Shown one piece after another: positions 35,622-44,442 of a stretch of DNA of 64,000 nt. The DNA is from an uncultured Fidelibacterota bacterium (lineage in GTDB: Bacteria; Fidelibacterota; Marinisomatia; Marinisomatales; TCS55). Numbering within the stretch: the stretch's first letter is position 1; each line of letters starts with the position of its first letter. The stretch lies in contig CACMQQ010000001.1 of the NCBI GenBank assembly GCA_902615915.1, forward strand, positions 1 to 64,000, read 5' to 3'. The position numbers were made by a program, and so were the translations under genes. The notes beneath the pieces were generated by a model that was not told where the DNA came from, searched no databases, and saw only the letters and a list, made by a program, of their open reading frames with translations.

Positions 35622-36056
35622 TTATTTTAATTTTAATTTATTTATTTCCCAATGAAGAGCATCAAGCATATCTATGAATTGATTGCTATCAACAATAACT
35701 TTATTTTTGAAAATTTTATTGCCAATTTTTTCTATAGTTTTTTCTAATTCTAATTTAACATTTACACCATGTGATGTTAACACAAGCAATTTTGATCTTC
35801 TATCTTTGGGATTAACATCGCGCTTTAATATATCCTGTTTAATCAAGACATTGACATTTCTTGTTAACGTACTATTGTCAATACCCAAATAGCTTGAAAT
35901 AGATGTCATTTCTATGCCATTAGTAGGGATTGAAGAAATTAAGCTTATTTGAGAAAGTGTGAATTTTTTCTTTCTAAAAGATGTGCGAAAGAGAGATTGT
36001 AAATCTATTAAAAGTTGATTTAATAATTCACCTGAATTCATATTTGCAATATACAA
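35622..36056 (-). CDS. MarR-family transcriptional regulator
   Basis: A 144-residue winged-helix repressor: recognition helix region MTSISSYLGIDNSTLTRNVNVL and the wing RDVNPKDRRSKLLVLTSHG. MarR proteins bind short palindromes as dimers and release DNA on binding aromatic ligands or oxidation. An alternative start is Met6 (36041). A perfect 14-bp palindrome lies 14 bases upstream of the start codon. It heads the mutY/HemJ-like/thioredoxin group. Confidence 0.88.
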   Translation of the reverse strand: MYIANMNSGELLNQLLIDLQSLFRTSFRKKKFTLSQISLISSIPTNGIEMTSISSYLGIDNSTLTRNVNVLIKQDILKRDVNPKDRRSKLLVLTSHGVNVKLELEKTIEKIGNKIFKNKVIVDSNQFIDMLDALHWEINKLKLK

Positions 36057-36069
36057 ATAAATTTAGTTA

Positions 36070-36083
36070 ATTAGTTAACTAAT
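36070..36083. promoter_or_regulatory. candidate MarR operator
   Basis: ATTAGTTAACTAAT is a perfect 14-bp palindrome, 14 bases upstream of the MarR start codon and overlapping the end of csaA. A second TTAGTTAA lies just to the left (36063-36070). Position and symmetry fit an autoregulatory site; the evidence is sequence symmetry only. Confidence 0.4.
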
Positions 36084-36415
36084 GCACCATTTTGAATTTC
36101 TTTATCAGGCTCTAATAGAATTACATTGCCATTTTTATCGTTATGTCCAAGTAACAAAACCTCTGATTTGAAATCCCCTATTTTTTTTGTTCCAAGATTC
36201 ATTGCTGAAACAATTTGTCGACCAATTAAATCCTTTGCACTATAATTTGCTGTTATTTGGGCACTTGTCCATTTTTTTCCGTGTGGTCCAAAGTCTATCT
36301 TTAATTTATAGGAAGAATTTATTGCCTCTGTAAAAGGTAAGGCTACTTCAATGGTGCCTACTCTTAATTCTATTTCAGAAAACTCATCTATTGTAATCAA
36401 TTTGGCAAACTCCAT
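36071..36415 (-). CDS. csaA: CsaA-like tRNA-binding protein
   Basis: A 114-residue protein with a single EMAP-II/Trbp111-type OB fold. It shows the IELRVGTIEVALPF opening (RVG motif), and KIDFGPHGKKWTSAQITANY and LIGRQIVSAMNLG. CsaA homodimers bind the outside corner of tRNA and can act as a chaperone-like export factor. It overlaps the lipase gene by 19 bases and precedes the marR gene. Confidence 0.9.
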   Translation of the reverse strand: MEFAKLITIDEFSEIELRVGTIEVALPFTEAINSSYKLKIDFGPHGKKWTSAQITANYSAKDLIGRQIVSAMNLGTKKIGDFKSEVLLLGHNDKNGNVILLEPDKEIQNGALVN

Positions 36416-37596
36416 AATAATCTTAGTTGGTCTGAGTAGATTTTTTTTAAGCTAGAGTATTCATCTTTTCTCATTTGGTGGCCAATTAAAGCACTATGAT
36501 CAAACTCATAATTCCCGATAACATACCATTGACCTGGTATTACCAAGTCTCCTTGTCTGAAATCAGTGATAGGGTCTGGCCCGTTACTCCCAGTTGTTGG
36601 CCCAAGCATTGAAACTGTATTTACAACCCCATCGTTTAAATACCATGTTGAATCAGTAGATTTTCCATCGCTATAATAAGCTTTTTTTCTTCCCATTAAT
36701 CTAGCCTGAACTTTTAGAATATTTGACATGCCTTTCATTGGCTTATGATAGCCGCTATCTTCATCTATTCTAGTTTTATAATTAGTTATTGAAAAATAGT
36801 AGACATCCGGATTTGCAACACATAAAGAATTAATTTCTTTAGCGCCTTCAATGCTTGAATCCCATGCTACCGTATTTTTTGAATCCCATATAGAGTGCTG
36901 TTTCATTCTTTTAAAATAATTAATCCAACTTTCTTCTTTAAATCTTTTAAACCCCCACTGCTCTAAATCAAAATCATAAAAAGAATTACCTGCTACCCCA
37001 GCCAATGCAATAAAATTTTGCAAAAAAGGAATGCCAGCATTAATAAAATCTGATATGGTTGTACCATCATGCGGAGTTGATAAAGTTGTAATTGACTTAA
37101 TCCAGCCATTATTTGATTTACCAAGCAATTTACTTTTTTCTATCCTTCCCAATGAATCTTGGATGACATTATTTAACAAATAATCCAACATTCTAATAGT
37201 CTGTCCACCCATGCTGTGACCAATGAAATGGAGCGGATTTTTTTCACTCCATTGTGGATACAAACCTTTATAATCTTTATCTAAAGGCTTTTGAATTAAG
37301 CCATATTTTTCTGAATGGTATTTACCATAATCAATTTGACCGCCTTTTAGTTGATAATAAAGTTCAATAGCGCGATCCCAACTTGAAGAAACAGGTCCGA
37401 CACTAGCAACCATTATGGTATATCCTTCTTTTTCCAATTCTCCAACTAAATCAAACCAACCTCCCCAATAGTTATATGGACCCATTTCCTGTTCTCCCCA
37501 TCCCATAAAGCCGTGAACTAAAACAATTGGATTCTTATTTTGCGATGAAATACAATTTATAAGTATAACTAAAAATATCAAAAAAAATCTGGTCAT
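36397..37596 (-). CDS. secreted lipase, family I.5-like alpha/beta hydrolase
   Basis: A 399-residue protein with a signal peptide (MTRFFLIFLVILINCISSQ). The oxyanion-hole region PIVLVHGFMGWGEQEM and the nearby YNYWGG stretch match Bacillus/Geobacillus family I.5 lipases. The catalytic Ser is in FIGHSMGGQ (Ser128); LNDGVVNTVS probably supplies the Asp, and EFDHSALIGHQ the His. It probably hydrolyses esters outside the cytoplasm. Its start overlaps the end of the cytochrome/copper monooxygenase gene by 4 bases (ATGA-type), so the pair is co-transcribed. Confidence 0.85.
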   Translation of the reverse strand: MTRFFLIFLVILINCISSQNKNPIVLVHGFMGWGEQEMGPYNYWGGWFDLVGELEKEGYTIMVASVGPVSSSWDRAIELYYQLKGGQIDYGKYHSEKYGLIQKPLDKDYKGLYPQWSEKNPLHFIGHSMGGQTIRMLDYLLNNVIQDSLGRIEKSKLLGKSNNGWIKSITTLSTPHDGTTISDFINAGIPFLQNFIALAGVAGNSFYDFDLEQWGFKRFKEESWINYFKRMKQHSIWDSKNTVAWDSSIEGAKEINSLCVANPDVYYFSITNYKTRIDEDSGYHKPMKGMSNILKVQARLMGRKKAYYSDGKSTDSTWYLNDGVVNTVSMLGPTTGSNGPDPITDFRQGDLVIPGQWYVIGNYEFDHSALIGHQMRKDEYSSLKKIYSDQLRLLWSLPN

Positions 37597-38951
37597 TTAT
37601 AAAACCAGCCAAATAATATCATCATTTCATCGGTTGACTTAAAACCGAACCTAACAGTTTTGTTTGTATTATTATTATATATAGCAGTTAATTTTATGGA
37701 TTGGCCTTTATTGAGTTCAATTGGAGGATCATAATTAATTATAGGGGGATGATCCCAGTCATCGGTCCAATATATTGTTTCACCATTTCTATCGCCACCA
37801 ACTATTTGAACGATAAATTCAGTCATTTTTTGGTGAGCATGGCTATTAACTTGGCCCAAAAAGATTTTTTCATTAACTGGGAAAGTTTTTTCAAGAATTG
37901 TTACTTTATTTGGTGGTAATATTATTTCTGTGTTTGACAAATTAAGTAATTGTGCAACATGTTTGACCTCACTTTTTTCAACAGTATGAAAATTTGTATA
38001 AATCTCTCCAATCATTGTTGAGTCAGTATAATTTACATAATGAGAGTTTTGATCGATACCTGTCCCTTTTGGCAAATGAAAGGCTACTCCCTCAGGTAAT
38101 TTAAAATCCAAGCTCGGCCATTGAGTGCCATTGAAAAATACGTGATATTGCATGGAAGTCAATGTGGCAATATTTAAGATACCGTTTTCATCTCTCAAAT
38201 CTCTGATTTCACCGTATTCAGGCAAGATATTCGAAGGCGTGTTTTCATCAAACGTATATAAAAGAAAATGGTGACTTCCAGATCTCATTTCAATTTCGAT
38301 TCTATTTACATATTTATCCTCATCTAATTTTAAATCAGTATAAACAAAGAATTCTTTCTCATAATCTGGCTGAATATCAAAAGGCTCCAAGTGTAATTGA
38401 AATCCGTTTGATGGCTTATCTAAGGGTGTAAAATTAGGCAATTGATATTTATTTGTATTCTGCAATAAAATTTCATCTGCTACACTGCTTAGATTTGGCG
38501 CACCTGCTTCTATCCAAGTTCTTACGAATTGTAATTGACCATCGGTTAAAAAATTATCTCCAGGAGGCATTAATTGGCCATAGTCAGAGTGATCTGATAA
38601 AAAATGTTCACGCTCATAAGCATTGATTTTTTCCCAAAGATAACTTTTCGACAAACCTTTCATTCCTCCAGCTGAACTTACTATTACAAGTCCATCTCTT
38701 TGAGCAGCTAAGTTTTTCGGCTCTGCATCTACGAGATTATTATAAATATTTTTAGAGCTAAAGTCTAATCCTGATTGCCTTGTAATAGTTGAGCCACCAA
38801 AGTGACAATTGGCACAATTAGGGGTAAAAATTTCTTCATTAATTATACTCCATGTTGATTTTTCAGAGATTTTTTTCTCTTCGCAACCAAGAACAAAAAT
38901 AAAAGATAGAAACGCTAAATTTAATAAATGAGTATTTTTAAATGATTTCAT
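37593..38951 (-). CDS. lipoprotein joining cytochrome c to a PHM-type copper monooxygenase
   Basis: A 452-residue lipoprotein (lipobox Cys23). An N-terminal cytochrome c domain has the heme motif CANCH (46-50) and a probable axial Met in QLMPPGDN (Met128). From about residue 185 it has the two-domain fold of copper type II ascorbate-dependent monooxygenases: HH at 227-228 (GSHHFLLY) and His304 (NSHYVN) for one copper, His371/His373 (SHAHQKM) and Met in STDEMMILFGWFY (443/444) for the other. All copper ligand positions known from PHM appear filled. The heme may replace ascorbate as electron donor; the substrate is unknown. First gene of an operon with the lipase. Confidence 0.82.
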   Translation of the reverse strand: MKSFKNTHLLNLAFLSFIFVLGCEEKKISEKSTWSIINEEIFTPNCANCHFGGSTITRQSGLDFSSKNIYNNLVDAEPKNLAAQRDGLVIVSSAGGMKGLSKSYLWEKINAYEREHFLSDHSDYGQLMPPGDNFLTDGQLQFVRTWIEAGAPNLSSVADEILLQNTNKYQLPNFTPLDKPSNGFQLHLEPFDIQPDYEKEFFVYTDLKLDEDKYVNRIEIEMRSGSHHFLLYTFDENTPSNILPEYGEIRDLRDENGILNIATLTSMQYHVFFNGTQWPSLDFKLPEGVAFHLPKGTGIDQNSHYVNYTDSTMIGEIYTNFHTVEKSEVKHVAQLLNLSNTEIILPPNKVTILEKTFPVNEKIFLGQVNSHAHQKMTEFIVQIVGGDRNGETIYWTDDWDHPPIINYDPPIELNKGQSIKLTAIYNNNTNKTVRFGFKSTDEMMILFGWFYK

Positions 38952-38974
38952 GATATTAAAGTTAGATAAAAAAT

Positions 38975-39001
38975 AAAAAAGGAGCAGGTAAAACCTGCTC
39001 C
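38975..39001 (-). terminator. intrinsic terminator after glnII
   Basis: Perfect 8-bp stem GGAGCAGG/CCTGCTCC with a 5-base loop, followed on the minus strand by TTTTTT. It ends the glnII transcript and separates it from the copper monooxygenase operon. Confidence 0.93.
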
Positions 39002-39032
39002 TTTAGGTATAAACTAGACTTATTAAAAACTA

Positions 39033-40010
39033 CTATTTCAAGGTAGAAACAATATGATTAATTATTTTATAAGGGTCAGCGTTAGAAGCAGGTCTTCTAT
39101 CTTCTAAATAACCATTCCAGTTGTTTTCAACAGTGTAAATAGGAATTCTAATGCTTGCCCCTCTATCGCTAACACCATAAGAAAATTTTTCAATACTTTG
39201 TGTTTCGTGAAGACCGGTCAGTCTCATATTGTTATCTGAACCGTATAGAGCTATTCCTTCTTTGTGTACTTGACCAAGCTTATCACAAAGTGAATTGTAA
39301 AGATCTTCTGAGCCAGCTGTTCTCATTTCTTCATTGGAAAAATTAGTATGCATTCCTGAACCATTCCAGTCACCTGTTTTTGGCTTTGGATGAATATTTA
39401 CACCCACGCCAAAATCTTCGGCAATTTTGTAAAGTAAATATCTTGACACCCAAAGATTGTCTGCTGCTTTTATTCCTTTGCCAAAGCATTGGTATTCCCA
39501 CTGCCCTAGAGCAACCTCAGCGTTAGTTCCTGTCAATTCGATACCAGCTTCTAAGCAAGCTTCGAGGTGTGCCTCAGAAATATCTCTACCTTCTACGTTT
39601 CCCGCTCCAACACCGCAGTAGTAATCACCTTGAGGCCGAGGAGTCCCATCTTCCCAACCTAGCGGCTCTCCATTATCACCAGTAAAAAAGTATTCTTGTT
39701 CAAAGCCAAACCACCACTCATCAGATACAATGCTAGCTGCCGCTGCTCTAGTATTTGACGGATGAACTTCATGATCGCCATTTTGAACTTCACACATTAT
39801 TAGTGAATCAGAAAACAGGGGACCCTTATACGTTTGGACTGGAATTAAAATACAATCTGAACTTTCTCCTTCGGCTTGTTGTGTTGAAGAACCATCAAAT
39901 GACCAATTTGGAGCTGAGTCATCATTAGTTACTTTAATTTTACTTCTAAGAGTAGGCTCTGGCTGATAACCGTCAAGCCAAATATATTCTAGTATTTTAT
40001 TATCAGACAT
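39033..40010 (-). CDS. glnII: glutamine synthetase type II (eukaryotic-like GSII)
   Basis: Makes glutamine from glutamate, ammonium and ATP. The 325-residue length and motifs mark the GSII class rather than bacterial GSI: LEYIWLDGYQPEPTLRSK, WSFDGSSTQQAEGESSD, the ATP-binding NIHPKPKTGDWNGSGMHTNFS and the GVSDRGASIRIP active-site loop. GSII is not adenylylated, so control is likely transcriptional. A regulator of the Lrp/AsnC family is encoded just upstream and a perfect 11-bp inverted repeat lies between them. It ends at a strong terminator. Confidence 0.93.
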   Translation of the reverse strand: MSDNKILEYIWLDGYQPEPTLRSKIKVTNDDSAPNWSFDGSSTQQAEGESSDCILIPVQTYKGPLFSDSLIMCEVQNGDHEVHPSNTRAAAASIVSDEWWFGFEQEYFFTGDNGEPLGWEDGTPRPQGDYYCGVGAGNVEGRDISEAHLEACLEAGIELTGTNAEVALGQWEYQCFGKGIKAADNLWVSRYLLYKIAEDFGVGVNIHPKPKTGDWNGSGMHTNFSNEEMRTAGSEDLYNSLCDKLGQVHKEGIALYGSDNNMRLTGLHETQSIEKFSYGVSDRGASIRIPIYTVENNWNGYLEDRRPASNADPYKIINHIVSTLK

Positions 40011-40043
40011 AGATTAATTCCTTTATATTCAAAAAATTAAAAT

Positions 40044-40071
40044 TTTAAGTAATACCAATATATTACTTAAA
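40044..40071. promoter_or_regulatory. candidate Lrp operator upstream of glnII
   Basis: TTTAAGTAATA-CCAATA-TATTACTTAAA is a perfect 11-bp inverted repeat with a 6-base spacer, 34 bases upstream of the glnII ATG and between the lrp-like and glnII genes. Lrp/AsnC-family dimers bind such AT-rich imperfect palindromes. The assignment is from position and symmetry. Confidence 0.55.
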
Positions 40072-40118
40072 TGAATATTATAAAATAAAAAAAATAGTTA
40101 ATTAATATTAGAATTTTA

Positions 40119-40583
40119 CTATTTTCTCTTTAAAACTGATAAATCTATATTAGTTGATTGTTTATATGTTGATAAGACTACATTTGTTCGAGTATGAGAA
40201 ACGCCAGGCCAATTTTGAATCTCATACAATAACTCTTCCAATGATTTTGAGTTCTTTACACAGACTTTTAAAAGGTGTGAACCGCCTCCAGTTATGGAAT
40301 GACACTCCATAACAGATTCACAGCTATCTACCTTTCCAATAAAATCCGAATAATTATCTGAATGCTCACTAACAATGAAAACATATGCTGTAAGATCTAA
40401 ACCAGCGATTTTATTATCTAAAATTGCTGAAAAGTTTTTTATTAAACCTGATTCAGTTAATTTCTTAATTCTTTCCCCTGCGGCAGGAACTGAAAGATTA
40501 ACCTCCTTTGCTATGTCGCTTGCTGTTGAACGAGCATTTTCTTGAAGAATTTCTATTATTTGAATATCAATTTTGTCTATCAT
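40119..40583 (-). CDS. Lrp/AsnC-family transcriptional regulator
   Basis: A 154-residue regulator: winged helix at about residues 1-60 (MIDKIDIQIIEILQENARSTASDIAKEVNLSVPAAGERIKKL...) and a RAM ligand-binding domain with SVMECHSITGGGSHLLKVCV. These proteins sense amino acids. Placed directly upstream of glnII on the same strand, with a shared palindromic intergenic region, it probably responds to glutamine or a related amino acid and controls nitrogen assimilation. Target and effector are inferred. Confidence 0.9.
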   Translation of the reverse strand: MIDKIDIQIIEILQENARSTASDIAKEVNLSVPAAGERIKKLTESGLIKNFSAILDNKIAGLDLTAYVFIVSEHSDNYSDFIGKVDSCESVMECHSITGGGSHLLKVCVKNSKSLEELLYEIQNWPGVSHTRTNVVLSTYKQSTNIDLSVLKRK

Positions 40584-40597
40584 TATGCTTTTACTTT

Positions 40598-41491
40598 CTA
40601 GAGTAATACTGACACACCCAAACCATATATTATTTCATAGCCATATGAATACAAACTTAAATTAAAAATTCCATAATTAGTATTATATATAACACCAAAC
40701 CCTATATTAGAAGCAATTTTTAATAAAGCGTTGTCAAAATAATTATGTTTCAATTTGTTGGAAGAAACACCAAAATTAAGATAAATATTTTCATAATATT
40801 CTATTTGAGCTGATAATTGGACTAAGGGTAACCTACTTCTGGGGAAAAATTGATAGTCCATTTCAAGGCTAATAGGGTATTTTTTTAATTTTTTTAAAAT
40901 GGATATCATATAGCTACTGTCTATTTCTTGTTGATTTGAATTATAATAATTTATAGTAATAGGGTAATTCAGCACGGCAAATCCAAGCTTATGTAATTCT
41001 TTTTCATAGCAAATAGATGGAGAGAAAAGAATTGATTTGTATCTTAAGTTGTTAATATTGCTAGAAAATAAACTTGTATTTAATCCGTATGAATAATTGG
41101 TTTTTTTTATTTTTTTTGCCAAGCCAACCGTCAAGTTCAAATCATTTGCAGAAAACTTTCCTTGAAATTCATTATTGATTGATCTCTTCTCAAAATCCCC
41201 ATAGTTAACACTTTCAAAAATTATAGAGAAAAAAGTTTCTTTAAATTTTGACAATGTCATAAACGAGTTTGCGTTAATATCGGCAGGATAATTAATTCTA
41301 GAAAAAAATGCACTTCTTTTTGAGCTTATTAACATAGATGATAATTGATAATTATTCGTAATGTCGTGCAGGTGCCCACCCCCTGAAAAGCTCAATAAAT
41401 AACTATTTGACCAGGGTTGCGTAAATTGGCAAAATAATCTACTATTAATTAATACTAAAAAAATAAGAGTAATTGAATAAATCTTTTTCAT
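40598..41491 (-). CDS. probable outer-membrane protein of unknown function (PorV/PorQ-like)
   Basis: A 297-residue protein with a signal peptide (MKKIYSITLIFLVLINSRLFCQ), GGGHLHDITN near the N-terminus and alternating aromatic beta strands through to a terminal VSVLL. The pattern (small Gly-rich start, beta-barrel body) recalls the PorV/PorQ barrels of type IX systems, but I see no other type IX gene here, and do not assign it. It overlaps priA by 4 bases and would be read after it. Confidence 0.55.
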   Translation of the reverse strand: MKKIYSITLIFLVLINSRLFCQFTQPWSNSYLLSFSGGGHLHDITNNYQLSSMLISSKRSAFFSRINYPADINANSFMTLSKFKETFFSIIFESVNYGDFEKRSINNEFQGKFSANDLNLTVGLAKKIKKTNYSYGLNTSLFSSNINNLRYKSILFSPSICYEKELHKLGFAVLNYPITINYYNSNQQEIDSSYMISILKKLKKYPISLEMDYQFFPRSRLPLVQLSAQIEYYENIYLNFGVSSNKLKHNYFDNALLKIASNIGFGVIYNTNYGIFNLSLYSYGYEIIYGLGVSVLL

Positions 41492-43701
41492 AACAAAGAG
41501 ATTGGATTTTTATCTATAAATATATCTGTGCTTTTAATTTTTTTTTGATCAATTATTGAAGAATACAAAAAATCGGAAATATTATCCAATTTTAAACCAT
41601 TGGGGTCTGTCTTTTTTAATGATTTGATGATCAAATGCGCCCTATGGTAGCCATTTAATTTTTCTCTGTAACATAACGAAGGGCCCAAAAAAAATACATC
41701 ATTTATTCCTTTTGTTTTACCATTAAGAAAATTCATCATTCTTAACAATTTATCCTTGTTTTTTGCTCTTAGCTCAATTTTAGCCAACCACGAATAAGGG
41801 GGGTAGTGCAATAACTCTCTTTCCTTAAGTGCTTCATTAGCATAGTCTTTGAACATAAGCCTTGAAGCTAACTTTATTATTTTATCATTAGAGTTATAAG
41901 ATTGAATAACTACCTCACCTGGAAGCTCTCCCCTTCCGGATCTACCTGATGCTTGGTAAATTAACTGAAATATTTTTTCTCCAGCACGAAAATCAGGTAA
42001 AAATAAACCAATATCAGCATTAATAATTCCCACTAATGTGACATTGGGAAAATCTAAACCTTTAGCTATCATTTGTGTTCCAACCAAAATATCAATTTCT
42101 TTATTTAGAAAACTTCTCATTATCCTATGTATATTTTTTTCAGACGTTGCCGTATCTACATCTAATCTTGATATTTTTGCATTTGGAAATTGATTAAATA
42201 TTATTTCCTCCACTTTTTGTGTACCGGCGCCTGAAAGCTTTATTCTTTGACTTTTACATTTTATACATATAATCGCTGCTCCTTTTTTGTTGTAATTACA
42301 TAGATGGCATCGCATCATATTACCAATTTTATGATAAGACAATGAGGTGCAACAACTAGGGCAGGATTCTACATACCCACAGTCTAGACATTTAGATATT
42401 GGCGAAAACCCTCTTCTGTTATTAAGTAAAATGATTTGCTCACCTTTTGACAATCTTTGATCAATTTTTTCATTCAACAAATCTGATATTGGATTTCCAT
42501 AATTTTCCTCAGATTCTTTTAACATATCTACCAAATGAACTTTTGGGAGAATCGCTTTGCCAAACCTATTTTTTAGCTGAATAAATTTTGATTTACCATT
42601 CAATTGATTATAAATGCTCTCTAAGCTAGGAGTTGCACTACCTAAAACAACAGTAGCGTTAGAAATTCTGCCCCTCATAAGGGATACATCTCTTGCGTGA
42701 TATTTTGGCACAGAATGCTCTTGTTTGTAGGAACTTTCGTGCTCCTCATCAACAATGATTAAACCAATATTTTTTAAAGGGGTGAAGATAGCTGATCTTG
42801 CTCCAATTACTATCTTAAAATTTCCTGAACAAATATTTTTCCAATAATACGATCTTTGAGCTGGTGATAGCTTTGAATGCCAAACAGCTATTTGAGCACC
42901 AAAGACATTGCTAAATTTATTTGCTATTTGAGGTGCAAGTGTAATCTCAGGCAATATTAAAACTGCTGTTTTGTTTCTTTTTATTATCTCTTTTACAGCT
43001 TTAATGTATATCTCTGTTTTCCCACTGCCCGTTACACCATGAAGCAAAACTGATTGAAATTCGTTCGATTCTATATATTTTAATATTTTATCGTTTGCTA
43101 CTTTTTGTTCCTTATTAAATTCTATTTTACTATGTTTTTCATTTACAAAAAGTTCTGGTTTGGGTAATAATTGATTTTTTGAGTATAGTTTTATTAAGCC
43201 ATTTTCTGATAATTTCTTACAAATCAGCAATGGATTTGAGGCAAGGCTTTTTAAATCATTAAGGGCAATCTCTTCTTTAGATTCAAAAATATATTTAAAG
43301 ATTTTTTTCTGCGCTTTTCCATTGAGATTAATATCTTTATTACCTGACAAGTATTGAACAAAATATTTTTTAGGTGGCTGATAATTTAAGTTAAGATTTT
43401 GCGGCAAAACCATTTTGGCACATTGACCAAGTGGTGTTTTATAGTATTTTGAGAGCCACTTTATTAATGTCCAGAGATTTTCATCAACAATAGGATCTAG
43501 ATCAATAATATTAGTTAATTCTTTGATATTGCCACTAAAAGTTGGTTTCGTGTCAATAGCAACAATAATTCCCTGTCCAATTCTATTTCCAAGTGGGGCT
43601 TTTATTCTTTGGCCCACTTTGACTGAACTAATAAATTTTTTTGGAATTTTATAAGAGAAAACTTGGTAGCTTGATATTGGAAATGATACGTCTACATACA
43701 T
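41488..43701 (-). CDS. priA: primosomal protein N' (replication restart helicase)
   Basis: Restarts collapsed replication forks. The 737 residues include an N-terminal DNA-binding region, Walker A LLHGVTGSGKTE (about 222-233), DEEH in IIVDEEHESSYKQE, two zinc-binding clusters within CLDCGYVESCPSCCTSL...CHLCNYNKKGAAIICIKC, and helicase motifs IDILVGTQMIAKGLDFPNVT and QVASRSGRG-type YQASGRSGRG. Normal length. It lies between rplI and an outer-membrane candidate. Confidence 0.95.
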   Translation of the reverse strand: MYVDVSFPISSYQVFSYKIPKKFISSVKVGQRIKAPLGNRIGQGIIVAIDTKPTFSGNIKELTNIIDLDPIVDENLWTLIKWLSKYYKTPLGQCAKMVLPQNLNLNYQPPKKYFVQYLSGNKDINLNGKAQKKIFKYIFESKEEIALNDLKSLASNPLLICKKLSENGLIKLYSKNQLLPKPELFVNEKHSKIEFNKEQKVANDKILKYIESNEFQSVLLHGVTGSGKTEIYIKAVKEIIKRNKTAVLILPEITLAPQIANKFSNVFGAQIAVWHSKLSPAQRSYYWKNICSGNFKIVIGARSAIFTPLKNIGLIIVDEEHESSYKQEHSVPKYHARDVSLMRGRISNATVVLGSATPSLESIYNQLNGKSKFIQLKNRFGKAILPKVHLVDMLKESEENYGNPISDLLNEKIDQRLSKGEQIILLNNRRGFSPISKCLDCGYVESCPSCCTSLSYHKIGNMMRCHLCNYNKKGAAIICIKCKSQRIKLSGAGTQKVEEIIFNQFPNAKISRLDVDTATSEKNIHRIMRSFLNKEIDILVGTQMIAKGLDFPNVTLVGIINADIGLFLPDFRAGEKIFQLIYQASGRSGRGELPGEVVIQSYNSNDKIIKLASRLMFKDYANEALKERELLHYPPYSWLAKIELRAKNKDKLLRMMNFLNGKTKGINDVFFLGPSLCYREKLNGYHRAHLIIKSLKKTDPNGLKLDNISDFLYSSIIDQKKIKSTDIFIDKNPISLL

Positions 43702-43763
43702 CTATTAACTATTTGTATTTTAACATTTAAGTACAATGTAAGTAAAAATGCCGTTCGGAGAAT

Positions 43764-44207
43764 TTATTTTTTCACAACATTTACTTTAATATTCTGTTTC
43801 AATGAAGGTGTAACCTTAATTGGGATATCATACACTCCAAGCGATTTAATTGGATTATCCAGCAAAATATCTTGTTTCTCTATTTCAATATTTTGATCAT
43901 TTAGTGCTTTTTGCAAATCCATAGTTGTAACTGAACCGAATAGCTTATCATTTTCACCAACTTCAACCTCCATTAAAATTTCAACATTTTTCAATGAATC
44001 AAAAATGGCTTGGCTTGCCTGTTCCTTTTTGGCTATTTTTAATTCTATGTTTTTTCTTTTCTCTTCTACAAAAGCAATATTGCGCTTTGAAGATCTAACA
44101 GCCAAACCTTTAGGGAATAGATAATTTCTCGCATATCCTGGCTTTACCCTGACAACATCTCCAACATTTCCAAGATTATCAATTTTATCTAATAAAATTA
44201 TTTCCAT
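43764..44207 (-). CDS. rplI: 50S ribosomal protein bL9
   Basis: 147 residues: MEIILLDKIDNLGNVGDVVRVKPGYARNYLFPKGLA is the conserved bL9 N-domain, followed by the long connecting helix and a C-terminal rRNA-binding domain. Third gene of rpsF-rpsR-rplI, 3 bases after rpsR. Confidence 0.97.
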   Translation of the reverse strand: MEIILLDKIDNLGNVGDVVRVKPGYARNYLFPKGLAVRSSKRNIAFVEEKRKNIELKIAKKEQASQAIFDSLKNVEILMEVEVGENDKLFGSVTTMDLQKALNDQNIEIEKQDILLDNPIKSLGVYDIPIKVTPSLKQNIKVNVVKK

Positions 44208-44209
44208 GA

Positions 44210-44440
44210 CTACCCCTCTGTGCTGACTGCTGTGTATGGAAGCAATGCAATATTTCTAGCTTGTTTTATTGCCCTAACTAGCTTTCTGTGCATCTTGGAA
44301 CTAGTGCCTGTTACACGCCTTGGCATTATTTTGCCCTGGTCAGTAATAAATCTTTTTAACAATTTGACATCTTTGTAATTAATGTCAGTTATTCCATTTT
44401 CTTTAAAATAACAAAATTTTCTCCTTGATTGAAAAGCCAT
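44210..44440 (-). CDS. rpsR: 30S ribosomal protein bS18
   Basis: A 76-residue protein with the bS18 core: [23 protein letters not shown] and [29 protein letters not shown]. It binds 16S rRNA with bS6. It starts 2 bases after the rpsF stop; the single-strand binding gene found between them in many genomes is absent. Confidence 0.97.
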   Translation of the reverse strand: MAFQSRRKFCYFKENGITDINYKDVKLLKRFITDQGKIMPRRVTGTSSKMHRKLVRAIKQARNIALLPYTAVSTEG

Positions 44441-44442
44441 AA

